The notes: generated by a model not told the origin, from the sequence alone. Shown: positions 31,294 through 40,061, numbered from the stretch's first letter. The stretch is 64,000 nt of DNA from Paracoccus homiensis (GCF_900111675.1 NZ_FOHO01000009.1:83328-147327), one strand, 5' to 3'. Translations and numbers: made by a program.

Positions 31294-31341
31294 GCCGCAA
31301 CAGCCCGCCGCGAGGTTGCGGCTAAGCTGTTGTTTATGTGG
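31294..31341. other. Inverted repeats between integrase and tRNA (attachment region)
   Basis: GCCGCAA (31294-31300) and TTGCGGC (31316-31322) form an inverted repeat, and AACAGC (31299-31304) pairs with GCTGTT (31326-31331). These may be arm or core sites for the integrase at the phage-host junction; no terminator tail is present. The exact crossover cannot be placed without the other prophage end. Confidence 0.4.
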
Positions 31342-31425
31342 TGGTACCCGAGGCCGGACTCGAACCGGCATGGATTGCTCCGGCGGATTTTGAATCCGCT
31401 GCGTCTACCATTCCGCCACTCGGGC
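31342..31425 (-). tRNA. tRNA-Leu (CAA), prophage attachment gene
   Basis: An 84-base cloverleaf on the minus strand. The acceptor stem GCCCGAG pairs with CTCGGGT (terminal G-T), the anticodon stem GCGGA/TCCGC carries the loop TTCAAAA with anticodon CAA, and there is a T-arm with GGTTCGAGTCC. CCA is encoded. Its 3' end faces the integrase gene, so the phage inserted in the 3' part and restored the gene. Confidence 0.95.
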
Positions 31426-31494
31426 TTCCTTGGACTGCGGTAAGGCCACACGCGGGGATTTGCAAGACCCGGAATTGACCTTCCGCGCTGGAAG

Positions 31495-32454
31495 TCAGGC
31501 CATCCCCAACCGGGCCAGACGTGCATCGCGCATCCGCGCGAAATCATCGCCCGCATGATAGGAGGACCGGGTCAGCGGCGTGGCTGACACCATCAGGAAC
31601 CCCTTGCCGAAGGCCGCCTTTTCATAGCTGGCAAATTCTTCGGGCGTCACGAAGCGGTCGACGCGGTGGTGCTTTGATGTCGGCTGCAGATACTGACCGA
31701 TGGTCATGAAATCCACATCGGCGGCACGCATGTCGTCCATGACCTGCAACACCCCCTGACGATCTTCGCCCAGACCGACCATGATGCCCGATTTGGTGAA
31801 CATCGACGGATCAAGTTCCTTGACCCGCTGCAACAGACGAAGCGAGTGGAAATAGCGCGCGCCGGGGCGCACGGACGGATACAGGCCCGGCACGGTTTCA
31901 AGATTGTGGTTGAACACGTCGGGACGCGCCTCGACCACGGTTTCCAATGCGCCGGGCTTCGATTTCAGAAAATCCGGGGTCAGAACCTCGATCGTGGAAT
32001 CGGGGCTGCGGTGACGGATCGCGCGGATCGTCTGGGCGAAATGTTCGGCCCCGCCATCGTCCAGATCGTCACGATCAACGCTGGTGATGACGACATGCTT
32101 CAGGCCCAGCTTTTGCACCGCATGGGCCACGCGGCCCGGTTCGAACACGTCCAGTTCGTTGGGGCGGCCGGTGATCACGTTGCAGAAGGAACAGCCCCGC
32201 GTGCAGATTTCGCCCATGATCATCATGGTGGCGTGACCCTGGCTCCAACATTCGCCGACATTGGGGCAACCGGCCTCTTCGCAGACGGTCGAAAGGTTGT
32301 TTTCGCGCATGATGTCGCGCGTTTGCTTGTATCCCGCCGAGGTCGGTGCCTTCACGCGGATCCAGTCAGGCTTTTTCGGCTGTGCCTGATCGGCGCGATG
32401 GGCCTTTTCGGGATGGCGCAGACGGGGCGGTTGGGGGATCGTCGTGTCGGTCAT
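31495..32454 (-). CDS. lipA: Lipoyl synthase
   Basis: 319 residues. [13 protein letters not shown] holds the auxiliary-cluster cysteines and [10 protein letters not shown] is the radical-SAM CxxxCxxC motif. The protein inserts two sulfur atoms into octanoyl chains on lipoyl domains of 2-oxoacid dehydrogenases. The C-terminal [10 protein letters not shown] contains the conserved Ser of LipA. It begins the chromosomal part of the window and diverges from the peroxiredoxin gene. Confidence 0.95.
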   Translation of the reverse strand: MTDTTIPQPPRLRHPEKAHRADQAQPKKPDWIRVKAPTSAGYKQTRDIMRENNLSTVCEEAGCPNVGECWSQGHATMMIMGEICTRGCSFCNVITGRPNELDVFEPGRVAHAVQKLGLKHVVITSVDRDDLDDGGAEHFAQTIRAIRHRSPDSTIEVLTPDFLKSKPGALETVVEARPDVFNHNLETVPGLYPSVRPGARYFHSLRLLQRVKELDPSMFTKSGIMVGLGEDRQGVLQVMDDMRAADVDFMTIGQYLQPTSKHHRVDRFVTPEEFASYEKAAFGKGFLMVSATPLTRSSYHAGDDFARMRDARLARLGMA

Positions 32455-32598
32455 GTCCGATCTCTGAATGGTTTCCCCCTACCTAGTCCTATTTTGGGGC
32501 TTGATCAATGCAGCCAGCCATGATGCATCCGCATGGCCGTTGCCGCAGTGCGGCATCGGCGGGTGGGAGGAGAAAACCGAGTTGAGAAGGAAAGACAG

Positions 32599-33147
32599 AT
32601 GAAAATCGGCGACAAGCTTCCCCAGGTGACTTTCCGGACCCGCGTCCGTGACGAATCGATCGGCGGTTCGAACCCGTTCCGTTGGCAGGACATGACCACC
32701 GAAGATTATTTCGGCGGCAAGCGCGTCGTGCTGTTCTCGCTGCCGGGCGCGTTCACGCCGACCTGCTCGACCTACCAGCTGCCGGGCTTTGAGAAAGCCT
32801 TTGGCGAGATGCAGGATCTGGGCGTCGATGCGATCTATTGCATGTCGGTCAATGACAGCTTCGTCATGAACCAATGGGCCAAGGCGCAGGGTCTGCAGAA
32901 TGTCGGCGTGATCCCCGATGGGTCGGGCGAATTCACCGACAAGGTCGGCATGCTGGTGCGCAAGGACAATCTGGGCTTTGGCCCGCGCAGCTGGCGCTAT
33001 GCGGCCGTCGTCAATGACGGCGTCGTCGAGGCGTTCTTTGAAGAGCCCGGCCGCTGTGACGATTGCGCGGACGACCCCTATGGCGAAAGCTCGCCCGAGA
33101 CGGTTCTGGCATGGCTGCAACAGGCCAAGGTCGCTGAACCGGCCTGA
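32599..33147 (+). CDS. Peroxiredoxin (Prx5/AhpC-TSA type)
   Basis: 182 residues. PGAFTPTCSTYQLPG is the peroxidatic-Cys loop, and the later RSWRYAAVVNDGVVEAFF block is typical of the Prx5-like group. A second Cys pair (CDDC) near the C-terminus could serve as the resolving site. GAGAAGGAAA precedes the ATG at 32599. It faces oxyR across a shared terminator, which fits a peroxide-defence role. Confidence 0.9.
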   Translation: MKIGDKLPQVTFRTRVRDESIGGSNPFRWQDMTTEDYFGGKRVVLFSLPGAFTPTCSTYQLPGFEKAFGEMQDLGVDAIYCMSVNDSFVMNQWAKAQGLQNVGVIPDGSGEFTDKVGMLVRKDNLGFGPRSWRYAAVVNDGVVEAFFEEPGRCDDCADDPYGESSPETVLAWLQQAKVAEPA

Positions 33148-33173
33148 TCCGCAAGGATCGAAGTTTGGGGAAA

Positions 33174-33197
33174 GGCCGCCGATCGGGCGGCCTTTTT
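33174..33197. terminator. Bidirectional terminator between peroxiredoxin and oxyR
   Basis: GGCCGCC and GGCGGCC form a 7-bp stem with a 5-base loop, followed by TTTTT on the plus strand and preceded by AAA, so it can end transcripts from both sides. Confidence 0.8.
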
Positions 33198-34114
33198 CAT
33201 GCCGCGGTCAGCAGCGCCCGTCCGGCCTGGCGCAGGATACCGGCCAGATCCTCGAACCAGCCATCCGGCAGGGTCGAGCTGCGACGCAGCAAGATCACCT
33301 CGCGCGCGGGCTGGGGATCGGGAAAGCGCATCGCGGTCAGTCCGGGCGCGGCGGCCATTTCCTGTGTCAGGGCAATCTCGGGCAGGAAGGTCAGCCCCAT
33401 TCCCTGCCCCGCCAGACGACACAAGGTCGACAGCGACGCCGCGCCCAGATCCAGCCGACCGCTGCGCCGGTTCAGGCCGCAGACTTCCAGCGCCTGATCG
33501 CCAAGGCAATGCCCCTCGTCCAGCAGCAACAATTGACCGGGGTCCAGCGCGCGCGGCTGAACCATGCCCGGGCCGCCCGCCTTCAGATCCCCGATCCGTT
33601 GCGCACTGCCCGCCAGCAGAAAGCGGTCGGTAAACAGCGGCATGGCCACCAGACCTTCGTCCCCCGGAGGCGAGGCGATGACGGCCGCATCCAGTCGGCC
33701 CAGGGCCAGTTCCTCGATCAGGCGGTCGGTCTGCGCCTCGCGCAGATGCAGGTCGCGTCCGATGTCGCGCGCGCGCAGGATCGGCAGGGCCTGCGGCAGC
33801 AGATAGGGCGCGACGGTCGGGATCATGCCCAACATCAGCCGGCCACCCTGCCCCGGCTTTCGCAGCCCCTGTTCCAGCCCCGCCATCGCCGCCAGAACCT
33901 TGCGCGCGTGATCGGCCAATCCCCGTCCCTGCGGTGTCAGGACAACGCCGCTGGGGGTACGTTCCACCAGGCGCGCACCGACCACATCCTCCAGCGCCTT
34001 GATCTGCATCGACAAGGCAGGCTGGGTGACGTGGATGGTTTCGGCCGCACGGGTGAAATGCCCCTGTTCGGCAAGGGCCAGAAAATACCGCAACTGTCGC
34101 AGGGTGATGTTCAT
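33197..34114 (-). CDS. oxyR: OxyR-type LysR regulator
   Basis: 305 residues from the ATG at 34114. The N-terminal winged helix (LRQLRYFLALAEQGHFTRAAE) is LysR-type. GHCLGDQALEVCG holds the two redox cysteines of OxyR at the proper spacing, so it can sense hydrogen peroxide by disulfide formation. The convergent peroxiredoxin gene is a likely target. A longer frame to 34165 has no better start. Confidence 0.9.
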   Translation of the reverse strand: MNITLRQLRYFLALAEQGHFTRAAETIHVTQPALSMQIKALEDVVGARLVERTPSGVVLTPQGRGLADHARKVLAAMAGLEQGLRKPGQGGRLMLGMIPTVAPYLLPQALPILRARDIGRDLHLREAQTDRLIEELALGRLDAAVIASPPGDEGLVAMPLFTDRFLLAGSAQRIGDLKAGGPGMVQPRALDPGQLLLLDEGHCLGDQALEVCGLNRRSGRLDLGAASLSTLCRLAGQGMGLTFLPEIALTQEMAAAPGLTAMRFPDPQPAREVILLRRSSTLPDGWFEDLAGILRQAGRALLTAA

Positions 34115-34183
34115 AAACGTGACTGATCCGGCGCATTCCGATTTCAGGACGTGACTTATCAGCACAGATCCCGAAACGCCAAG

Positions 34184-34208
34184 AAAAAGGGCGCCCGAAA
34201 CGGCGCCC
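34184..34208 (-). terminator. Terminator after DUF6456 gene
   Basis: On the minus strand GGGCGCC and GGCGCCC form a 7-bp stem with a 6-base loop followed by TTTTTC, about 27 bases after the DUF6456 stop. Confidence 0.75.
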
Positions 34209-34234
34209 GCATACTGGTGACTACTGCCTTGTGG

Positions 34235-35374
34235 TCAGCCGATCAGACGCGAGCCGCCGCCATAGACCTCTTCGTAGTGACGTTCCAACCGCATCAGGGC
34301 CAGCCGCAGCACGATCTTGCCCGACCGCGCCGACCAGCCAAGGCGGCGCTCGGTCAACTCGATTCCGTCCAGAAAGCAGCAGACGCGCAGCACGATATCG
34401 CCCATGCCCGGACCCAGTTCGCGCAGCGCGGCGGCAACGCGGTCCCGCGCCGATTCCGATCCGCCGCGCAGACCACCACCATTGCGGCTGACATCGATGC
34501 CCGAGGTCATGAACCCGTCCCAGTTCTGGGTGACGCGCGGCCCCATCTGCGCAAGCTCGAAATCCTCGCGCAGGCGCTCACCTGCGGTGACCATCCCCGG
34601 CGTCAGGAACGCCTCACCATTCACATCGCGGCGGCGGGCCAGCAGCAGCAGCGGGCTTTCCGCGATGTTGACACGGGTACGGCGGCGTTTGCCATCCTCG
34701 GGGTCCTGAATGACGCGATCTTCCCAGACGCGGTGTTGATCGGCATGATCGAACCCGGCTTGCGCCTCGGCCATGCCCTGGTCCGAGGCCACGGGACTGG
34801 CGTCGGTGAAATCGCCGGGCCCCGGAACCGCGTTCCGCTGTCGCGGCGACCGCAGCATCTTGCGCAGCGCATCGCGGCCACCCGACAGCAGCACATAGCG
34901 CTGAATCCGACCGCCCTTGCCCGTCTGCCCGACCCAGCCGCGCAGCGCCAGATCCTGAGCCAGCCGACGATCCAGGATCGCGGTGCGGATCTCGTCCCGG
35001 GTGACAATCGCCTTTTCCATACCTTCGGCCACCGCCATCACGGCACCCGGTTCAGCCAGACGACGCAACACCCGCAGCAGTTGCTTGCCATCGCGCGATC
35101 CATCTTCGGGCAGGTCCTGACGTGCCGACAGCGCATCATCGACCAGTGGATCGTCGCGCCGCTGTTCGAAACGACGGATCCGGCGCAGCACGGTCGAGGC
35201 ATGGCAGCCCATCTCGCGGGCCAGCGCACGGATCGAAACACCGTCTTCGACATGGCGCAGATAAAGGCGGGCATCTTCAGGCATATCAAGATGCTTGGGC
35301 AGGCTTACGGGAATTTCCGATCGTTGGTCTGCCGCCTTGCAATCGATCGCGAAATCTCCGCTCAGTATGGTCAT
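34235..35374 (-). CDS. DUF6456 regulatory-like protein
   Basis: 379 residues from the ATG at 35374, with AAGGGA before it. An HTH of the FIS/resolvase sort (VSIRALAREMGCHASTVLRRIRRFEQ) lies at about 45-70. The C-terminal DUF6456 domain contains RVNIAESPLLLLARRRDV and GERLREDFELAQMGPRV. The family is specific to Rhodobacteraceae and related orders, with a suspected regulatory role. The DUF6477 gene diverges from it. Confidence 0.8.
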   Translation of the reverse strand: MTILSGDFAIDCKAADQRSEIPVSLPKHLDMPEDARLYLRHVEDGVSIRALAREMGCHASTVLRRIRRFEQRRDDPLVDDALSARQDLPEDGSRDGKQLLRVLRRLAEPGAVMAVAEGMEKAIVTRDEIRTAILDRRLAQDLALRGWVGQTGKGGRIQRYVLLSGGRDALRKMLRSPRQRNAVPGPGDFTDASPVASDQGMAEAQAGFDHADQHRVWEDRVIQDPEDGKRRRTRVNIAESPLLLLARRRDVNGEAFLTPGMVTAGERLREDFELAQMGPRVTQNWDGFMTSGIDVSRNGGGLRGGSESARDRVAAALRELGPGMGDIVLRVCCFLDGIELTERRLGWSARSGKIVLRLALMRLERHYEEVYGGGSRLIG

Positions 35375-35590
35375 ATCTTGTCCCTTGTGATCCTCGGGTG
35401 GCTGCAAAACTAACCACCCTGGGTTGATCCGTGGGCCGCGTCATCTGCGACCGTGTTCCTAAACACAGACGCAACATTCCCTAACAAAAACTAAAGATTC
35501 GTTGCCTATCCGAGCGCTGCGTTAGCGCAACGGGCAACACACGCATTGGTTGTGTCACAGTCGGTTTTACAGAAGGAACGGAGATTTCCC

Positions 35591-35989
35591 ATGACCGCCA
35601 CCACCAATGTCATCGCCTTTCGTCCCCGCAGCGAAAATCCCAGCCTGCGTCGTCCCCGCACCTTGATCCGTGCCGCCCGCGAAGGGCAATCGGCCTGGCG
35701 CCGCGATCGTGATCTGGCGCGTCTGTTGCGCAGCGACAGCGCCCCGCGCCCCGGCCTCGCCCTTGCCCGACTGCGCGCGGAAGAAGAGATGCTGAACGCC
35801 GCGCGCCTTGAGAAGCGCGATGACTATAACATGCATCGCCACGTGTTGCTGATGATCGCCATTCTGGCCGAGATGCGCGCCGCGGTCGCCGCCACCCCCG
35901 AAGTCAGCGCCGCTCCGCTTGGTGGCATCCTGACTGCGGCCAAGGATCTGATCAACGTCCGCGGAACAGCGATCCCAGCACACCTCTGA
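35591..35989 (+). CDS. DUF6477 family protein
   Basis: 132 residues from the ATG at 35591, preceded by AAGGAACGGAG. LRRPRTLIRAAREG, DLARLLRSDSAPRPGLALARL and the central NMHRHVLLMIAILAEMRAA fit the small helical DUF6477 family of Rhodobacteraceae. Function unknown. The 3' end overlaps the HerA-like gene on the other strand by 38 bases. Confidence 0.75.
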   Translation: MTATTNVIAFRPRSENPSLRRPRTLIRAAREGQSAWRRDRDLARLLRSDSAPRPGLALARLRAEEEMLNAARLEKRDDYNMHRHVLLMIAILAEMRAAVAATPEVSAAPLGGILTAAKDLINVRGTAIPAHL

Positions 35990-37538
35990 CCAAGGCTTGC
36001 CCCGACTTTGTTCCCAATTGTCGCGCAAGGCTTTTTCCGAAGGTTACGGCAATGCTGTCCGAGCGAGAGCTTCGTCCGCCGCTGCTGCGGGACTGGCGTG
36101 TCCGGTTTCCTGCATCCGGGTCATAGCGGCGGGCGTTGCGATAATCCTCGCGATCCATGTCGAACAGCCCGTCATCCGTGGCCTGCTGCCTTTCAGCCTC
36201 GGCGCTGGCTTTTGCGGCCTCTTCCGCACGCTTGGCCAACAATTCCTGCGCGGATTCGCGATCCAGCGGCGTGTCGTATTTCGCCCCCATGATCGACGCG
36301 CCGATCACGGCAGAGCGTTCCTGCGCCGTCAGCGGCCCCAGCTGGCTGAAAGGCGGCCGGATCAGCGTGCGCTGAACGACGCCCGGAATGCCTTTGTTTT
36401 CCAGAAGCGAGGTGACGGCCTCGCCGGTGCCGACATTCTGGATCGCCTCGGCCGTGTCGAAATCCGGGTTGGGGCGGTAATTCTGCGCCGCCATCCGCAG
36501 CGCCTTCTGATCCTTGGCCGTATAGGCGCGCAGCGCGTGCTGCACCCGGTTCCCAAGCTGTCCAAGGATATCTTCGGGAATGTCGGTCGGATTCTGGCTG
36601 ATGAACCAGACGCTGACACCTTTTGACCGGATCAGGCGGGCGACCTGTTCGACCTTGTCGATCAGCGCCTTGGGCGCGTCATCGAACAGCAGATGCGCCT
36701 CGTCAAAGAAAAACGCCATCTTGGGCCGGTCCGGATCGCCCACCTCGGGCAATTGTTCGAACAGTTCAGACAGCAGCCACAACAGGAACGTGGCATACAA
36801 CCGCGGCGAATGCATCAGCCGGTCGGCAGCCAGAACGTTGATCACCCCGCGACCGGATTGATCCTGACGCATCAGATCCGCAAGTTCCAAGGCCGGCTCG
36901 CCGAACAGGTTGTTGCCGCCCTGATTTTCAAGAACCAGCAATGCACGTTGAATGGCCCCGACGCTGGCGGTGCTGACATTGCCATATTGCAGCGACAGAT
37001 CCTCGGCATTCTGGCCGACCCAGACCAGCATCGCCTGCAGATCCTTAAGGTCCAGCAGCGCAAGCCCCTGTTCGTCCGCGACGCGGAAGGCGATGTTCAT
37101 CACCCCCTCTTGCACATCGGTCAATTCTAGCAGTCGCGACAGCAGCAAAGGGCCCATCTCGGCCGGCGTGGTGCGCACCGGATGTCCCTTTTCGCCCCAG
37201 ACATCCCAGAAGGTGACGGGAAAGGATTGATAGTCCAGCGTCAGCCCGATCTGGTCGGCACGTTTGACGAATGCATCATGCAGCTTCGCCTGTGGCGTGC
37301 CGGACAGCGCCAGACCGGACAGATCGCCTTTCACATCCGCCAGGAAGACCGGCACGCCCGCAAGCGACAGCGACTCGGCCAGGGTTTGCAACGTAACGGT
37401 CTTGCCGGTCCCCGTAGCACCCGCGATCAACCCGTGCCGATTGGCATATTTCAACAGCAACGACTGCGCCGAACCGTAGCCCTGCCCTGCTCCGCCGACA
37501 AGAACCGTGCCGGATGCCAAGTCCAGAACCTGTTGCAT
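35952..37538 (-). CDS. HerA-like ATPase (DUF853 family)
   Basis: 528 residues from the ATG at 37538, with GAGGGGTG just before it. GATGTGKT is the Walker A motif (about residue 40) and MAFFFDEAHLLFDD the Walker B. WFISQNPTDIPEDILGQLGNRVQHALRA contains the sensor/arginine-finger region of HerA/FtsK-like hexameric ATPases. The C-terminus is basic and Ser/Arg-rich. The family is thought to act in DNA repair or processing, but its physiological role is not settled. Confidence 0.85.
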   Translation of the reverse strand: MQQVLDLASGTVLVGGAGQGYGSAQSLLLKYANRHGLIAGATGTGKTVTLQTLAESLSLAGVPVFLADVKGDLSGLALSGTPQAKLHDAFVKRADQIGLTLDYQSFPVTFWDVWGEKGHPVRTTPAEMGPLLLSRLLELTDVQEGVMNIAFRVADEQGLALLDLKDLQAMLVWVGQNAEDLSLQYGNVSTASVGAIQRALLVLENQGGNNLFGEPALELADLMRQDQSGRGVINVLAADRLMHSPRLYATFLLWLLSELFEQLPEVGDPDRPKMAFFFDEAHLLFDDAPKALIDKVEQVARLIRSKGVSVWFISQNPTDIPEDILGQLGNRVQHALRAYTAKDQKALRMAAQNYRPNPDFDTAEAIQNVGTGEAVTSLLENKGIPGVVQRTLIRPPFSQLGPLTAQERSAVIGASIMGAKYDTPLDRESAQELLAKRAEEAAKASAEAERQQATDDGLFDMDREDYRNARRYDPDAGNRTRQSRSSGGRSSRSDSIAVTFGKSLARQLGTKSGQALVRGVLGSLFRGR

Positions 37539-37559
37539 TTTCACCCCTCGCGTGTGCGT

Positions 37560-37688
37560 TGCACGATCATTTCGCGCAAAATGTTGCCGTTGCGTACGAT
37601 TGGACAATACAAAGTTAACTGCTTTGTGCCAGTATGAAGCTGTTCGGGATGCAAATCCTGCATAACGAACCTTCCTCCCTGTTGGACT
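37560..37688 (+). ncRNA. Possible short transcript ending at terminator 37689-37716
   Basis: The intergenic DNA before the strong terminator contains CTTCCTCCC (37670-37678), an anti-Shine-Dalgarno motif seen in small RNAs of Rhodobacterales. Candidate promoter elements (TTGCCG and TACAAA) are weak. A 28-codon frame starts at 37633 and reads into the terminator, so a peptide-coding RNA is the alternative. No firm assignment. Confidence 0.3.
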
Positions 37689-37716
37689 GCCGCGCCCCTT
37701 GGGCGCGGCTTTTTTT
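37689..37716 (+). terminator. Strong intrinsic terminator
   Basis: GCCGCGCCC and GGGCGCGGC form a perfect 9-bp stem with a 3-base loop, followed by seven T. No annotated gene lies upstream on this strand, so it points to an unannotated transcript. Confidence 0.8.
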
Positions 37717-37742
37717 GTGATCGCATTTGCCTGATTGGACAG

Positions 37743-37771
37743 TTGACGTCTCACGATCTCGCGACTAGCGT
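37743..37771 (+). promoter_or_regulatory. Promoter of small RNA candidate
   Basis: TTGACG (37743-37748), a 17-base spacer and TAGCGT (37766-37771). The same -10 hexamer occurs in the pyrimidine-operon promoter at 45382. The start site would be at about 37779. Confidence 0.6.
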
Positions 37772-37778
37772 GGCGACC

Positions 37779-37856
37779 AATGATGACCGGCCAGTCCGGC
37801 AGGGAGCAAGCGTTCAAAAACGCGATCAGGGTCACGGAAAAACCGTGGCCCTTTTT
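37779..37856 (+). ncRNA. Small RNA candidate upstream of the IalB-family gene
   Basis: About 78 bases bounded by a promoter and a terminator. Three hairpins can be drawn: CCGG-CCAGT-CCGG near the 5' end, GCGTT-CAAA-AACGC in the middle, and the terminator GGTCACGG/CCGTGGCC (one G-U pair) with a 5-A loop and CTTTTT. AGGGAGCAA between the first two is single-stranded and could pair with target mRNAs. The layout recalls short trans-acting RNAs of alphaproteobacteria (suhB/mmgR-like), but no family can be named by eye. Confidence 0.6.
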
Positions 37857-37996
37857 CTTTGCCAGCCCAAGACACAGGATGCTTGCAGTCACCCCAAGGT
37901 CAAGCCAAGGTGATGCTGTCGAAATCCGTTGCAGCCTGACATCCAAGCGGCAACGTGGTAGTGCCTGCAAAGCATTGAGCAAAGGGAAAAAACGAT

Positions 37997-38707
37997 ATGT
38001 CCATGAAACCTTCGCACGCGCTTCTGGCTGCTTTGGCCATGATCGCCGCGCCGGCTTTCGCACAAGAGGCAGCAGACCCTGCGACCCAGGAACCGGCCGC
38101 CGATGCCGCCCCCGCCGAGGCTCAGCCCGAAGCTGCAGAGGCGCCCGCCGCCGAAACCGAACAGGCCCCAGCGGCAGATCAGGCCGAAACCGCGTCAGAA
38201 GCCGCAGCCGAAGCCGCCGATCCAGGCCCGAAGGCCGGCGAATATTACGCCCGGACCACGCATCAGGACTGGACCATTCGCTGCATCAAGTCGGATCGCG
38301 ACACCGATCCCTGCGAACTGTATCAGCTGATGAAGGATGGCGACGGCAATTCGGTCGCCGAACTGACGATGATCCCGCTGAAGAATGGTGACGTTGCCGC
38401 GGGCGCGACCCTTGTTGCGCCGCTGGAAACCGATCTGATCAAGGGGCTGGGCTTTGTCGTCGACAGCGGCAAGGCGCGCGGCTACCCGTTCAGCTTCTGC
38501 GCCCCCGTCGGCTGCGTGTCCCGCATGGGCTTTACCGAGGCCGAGCTGACCCAGCTGAAGCGTGGCGGCAAGGCGACCGTCAGCCTGCTGCCTTTCGGCG
38601 CCGATCCGGAAAAGCCCGTCGAACTGAACCTGTCATTGTCGGGCTTCACAGCCGCGTTCGACGAACTCAGCGAACTGGCCGCCACGGTCAGCCAGGACGG
38701 CAACTGA
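37997..38707 (+). CDS. IalB-family periplasmic protein
   Basis: 236 residues. A signal peptide ends at about APAFAQ (residue 23), followed by an Ala/Glu/Pro-rich low-complexity linker up to residue 80. The IalB domain then has YARTTHQDWTIRCIKSD, CELYQLMKD and YPFSFCAPVGCVSRMGF; the Cys pairs are probably disulfide-bonded. The family is widespread in Rhodobacteraceae, named after Bartonella invasion-associated protein B; its role outside that genus is unknown. The terminator at 38731 follows. Confidence 0.85.
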   Translation: MSMKPSHALLAALAMIAAPAFAQEAADPATQEPAADAAPAEAQPEAAEAPAAETEQAPAADQAETASEAAAEAADPGPKAGEYYARTTHQDWTIRCIKSDRDTDPCELYQLMKDGDGNSVAELTMIPLKNGDVAAGATLVAPLETDLIKGLGFVVDSGKARGYPFSFCAPVGCVSRMGFTEAELTQLKRGGKATVSLLPFGADPEKPVELNLSLSGFTAAFDELSELAATVSQDGN

Positions 38708-38730
38708 TCCGCCATCCTGCCAAAATGAAA

Positions 38731-38757
38731 ACCGCGCCAATCCGGCGCGGTTTTTTT
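38731..38757. terminator. Bidirectional terminator
   Basis: ACCGCGCC and GGCGCGGT form an 8-bp stem with a 5-base loop, with T7 on the plus strand and TTTTC on the minus strand. It separates the IalB gene from the fabF-like gene. Confidence 0.85.
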
Positions 38758-38783
38758 GTCATTATGGTCAGGCGCGACGAGGA

Positions 38784-40061
38784 TCAGACGCGACGCAGCG
38801 CAACCACGGCGTTCAGCCCACCGAAGGAAAACGCATTGGACAGCGCCACCTCGACATCGGCGTCGCGCGCCTCGTTCGGGACCACGTCCAGCGCGCATTC
38901 CGGATCGGGTTCCTGATAGTTGATCGTCGGCGCGACCACACCGTCGCGCAGCGCCATGATACAGGCCAACAGCTCGACCGCGCCCGTGCCACCGATCAGG
39001 TGACCATGCATCGATTTCGTCGAAGAGATCATCAGCCGATCCGCGTGATGGCCGAACGCATGGGCAACAGCGGCACATTCCGTCTTGTCATTTGCCGCGG
39101 TGCCCGTGCCATGGGCGTTGATATAGCCGACCTGATCGGGGTTCAGGTGACCGTCCTGCAACGCACCGGTAATCGCGCGTTCGGCACCTTGCGCCGAAGG
39201 CATGACGATATCCTGCGCGTCCGAGGACATGGCAAAGCCCACCACCTCGGCCAGCACCTCGGCGCCGCGCTTGCGGGCGAATTCGTAATCTTCAAAGACG
39301 AAAACCCCGGCCCCTTCGCCCTGCACCATTCCGTTGCGATTGGCGCTGAACGGGCGGCAGGCGTCCTTGGACATCACGCGCAGGCCTTCCCACGCCTTGA
39401 CGCCGCCAAAGCACAGCATCGCCTCTGACCCGCCGGTCAGCATGACCTGCGCCGCGCCCGAGCGGATCATCTGCAGCGCCAGGCCCATCGCGTGGTTCGA
39501 GCTGGCGCAGGCCGTCGCCACGGTGAAGGACGGGCCGCGCAGACCGAATTCCATGCTGACATGGCTGGCGGCGGCATTGTTCATCAGCTTTGGGACGACG
39601 AAGGGATGAACGCGGTTCTTCCCCTCTTCATAGACGGCGCGATAGTTTTCGTCCCAGGTGTTCAGACCACCGCCCGCAGTGCCCAGGATGACGCCGGACC
39701 GCAGCCCCAGCGCCCCTTCGAAATTCAGACCCGATTGCGCGACGGCCTGCTTGGCGGACAGAAGCGTGAACTGGGTGAACTTGTCGTAAAGCAGGATCTG
39801 CTGGCGATTGAAATAATCAGCCGGTTCCCAATTGTGGACCTGAGCGCCGATCTGGATCGACAGACGCTCGACATCGCGGAAATCCAGCTGCGTGATACCG
39901 CAGCGGCCTTCGCGAAACGCCTCCAGCGTCGTCGAAACGTCATGGCCAAGCGCGTTGATCGTGCCCGCCCCCGTGATCACGACGCGCCGCTGACCGTTCT
40001 GGTCAGTGGGCTGAAAACTGGCGATGGCGGCCTTTTTCTTCGGAGATTTCTTCGAGGTCAT
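38784..40061 (-). CDS. Beta-ketoacyl-ACP synthase II-like
   Basis: 425 residues. A lysine-rich N-terminal extension precedes the KAS core. The active site is Cys in TVATACASSNHA (about 185), His in INAHGTGT (about 325) and His in STKSMHGHLIGG (about 360): the C-H-H triad of FabB/FabF-type enzymes. It is co-transcribed with an ACP and an LpxD-like gene, suggesting a special fatty-acid pathway rather than bulk lipid synthesis. It overlaps the acp stop by 4 bases. Confidence 0.88.
   Translation of the reverse strand: MTSKKSPKKKAAIASFQPTDQNGQRRVVITGAGTINALGHDVSTTLEAFREGRCGITQLDFRDVERLSIQIGAQVHNWEPADYFNRQQILLYDKFTQFTLLSAKQAVAQSGLNFEGALGLRSGVILGTAGGGLNTWDENYRAVYEEGKNRVHPFVVPKLMNNAAASHVSMEFGLRGPSFTVATACASSNHAMGLALQMIRSGAAQVMLTGGSEAMLCFGGVKAWEGLRVMSKDACRPFSANRNGMVQGEGAGVFVFEDYEFARKRGAEVLAEVVGFAMSSDAQDIVMPSAQGAERAITGALQDGHLNPDQVGYINAHGTGTAANDKTECAAVAHAFGHHADRLMISSTKSMHGHLIGGTGAVELLACIMALRDGVVAPTINYQEPDPECALDVVPNEARDADVEVALSNAFSFGGLNAVVALRRV

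Larger units (their letters stand above)
1..31341. mobile_element. Prophage (BPP-1/T7-like podovirus module), left end outside window
   Basis: A continuous block of phage genes runs from the left edge to the 3' end of a tRNA-Leu gene. Morphogenesis and replication genes are on the minus strand; immunity, recombination and integration genes are on the plus strand. The virion genes follow the order terminase, portal, Bbp19-like, scaffold, capsid, Bbp16-like cement, gp11, gp12, gp13, gp14 and large internal proteins, as in Bordetella BPP-1-like and T7-like podoviruses. No phage RNA polymerase, reverse transcriptase or obvious endolysin is present in the window. The left attachment site is not included, so total length is unknown but exceeds 31.3 kb. 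Confidence 0.93.

Noticed and set aside
1..31341. Diversity-generating retroelement as in Bordetella phage BPP-1
   Set aside because: No reverse transcriptase gene and no template/variable repeat pair were seen in the window; it could only lie left of position 1.
37779..37830. Resemblance to the SRP RNA core (TCCGGCAGGGAGCA versus the usual TCCGGAAGGAAGCA)
   Set aside because: The tetraloop is not GNRA, the long pairing of 5' and 3' ends is missing, and a terminator ends the RNA too early; treated as an unnamed small RNA.
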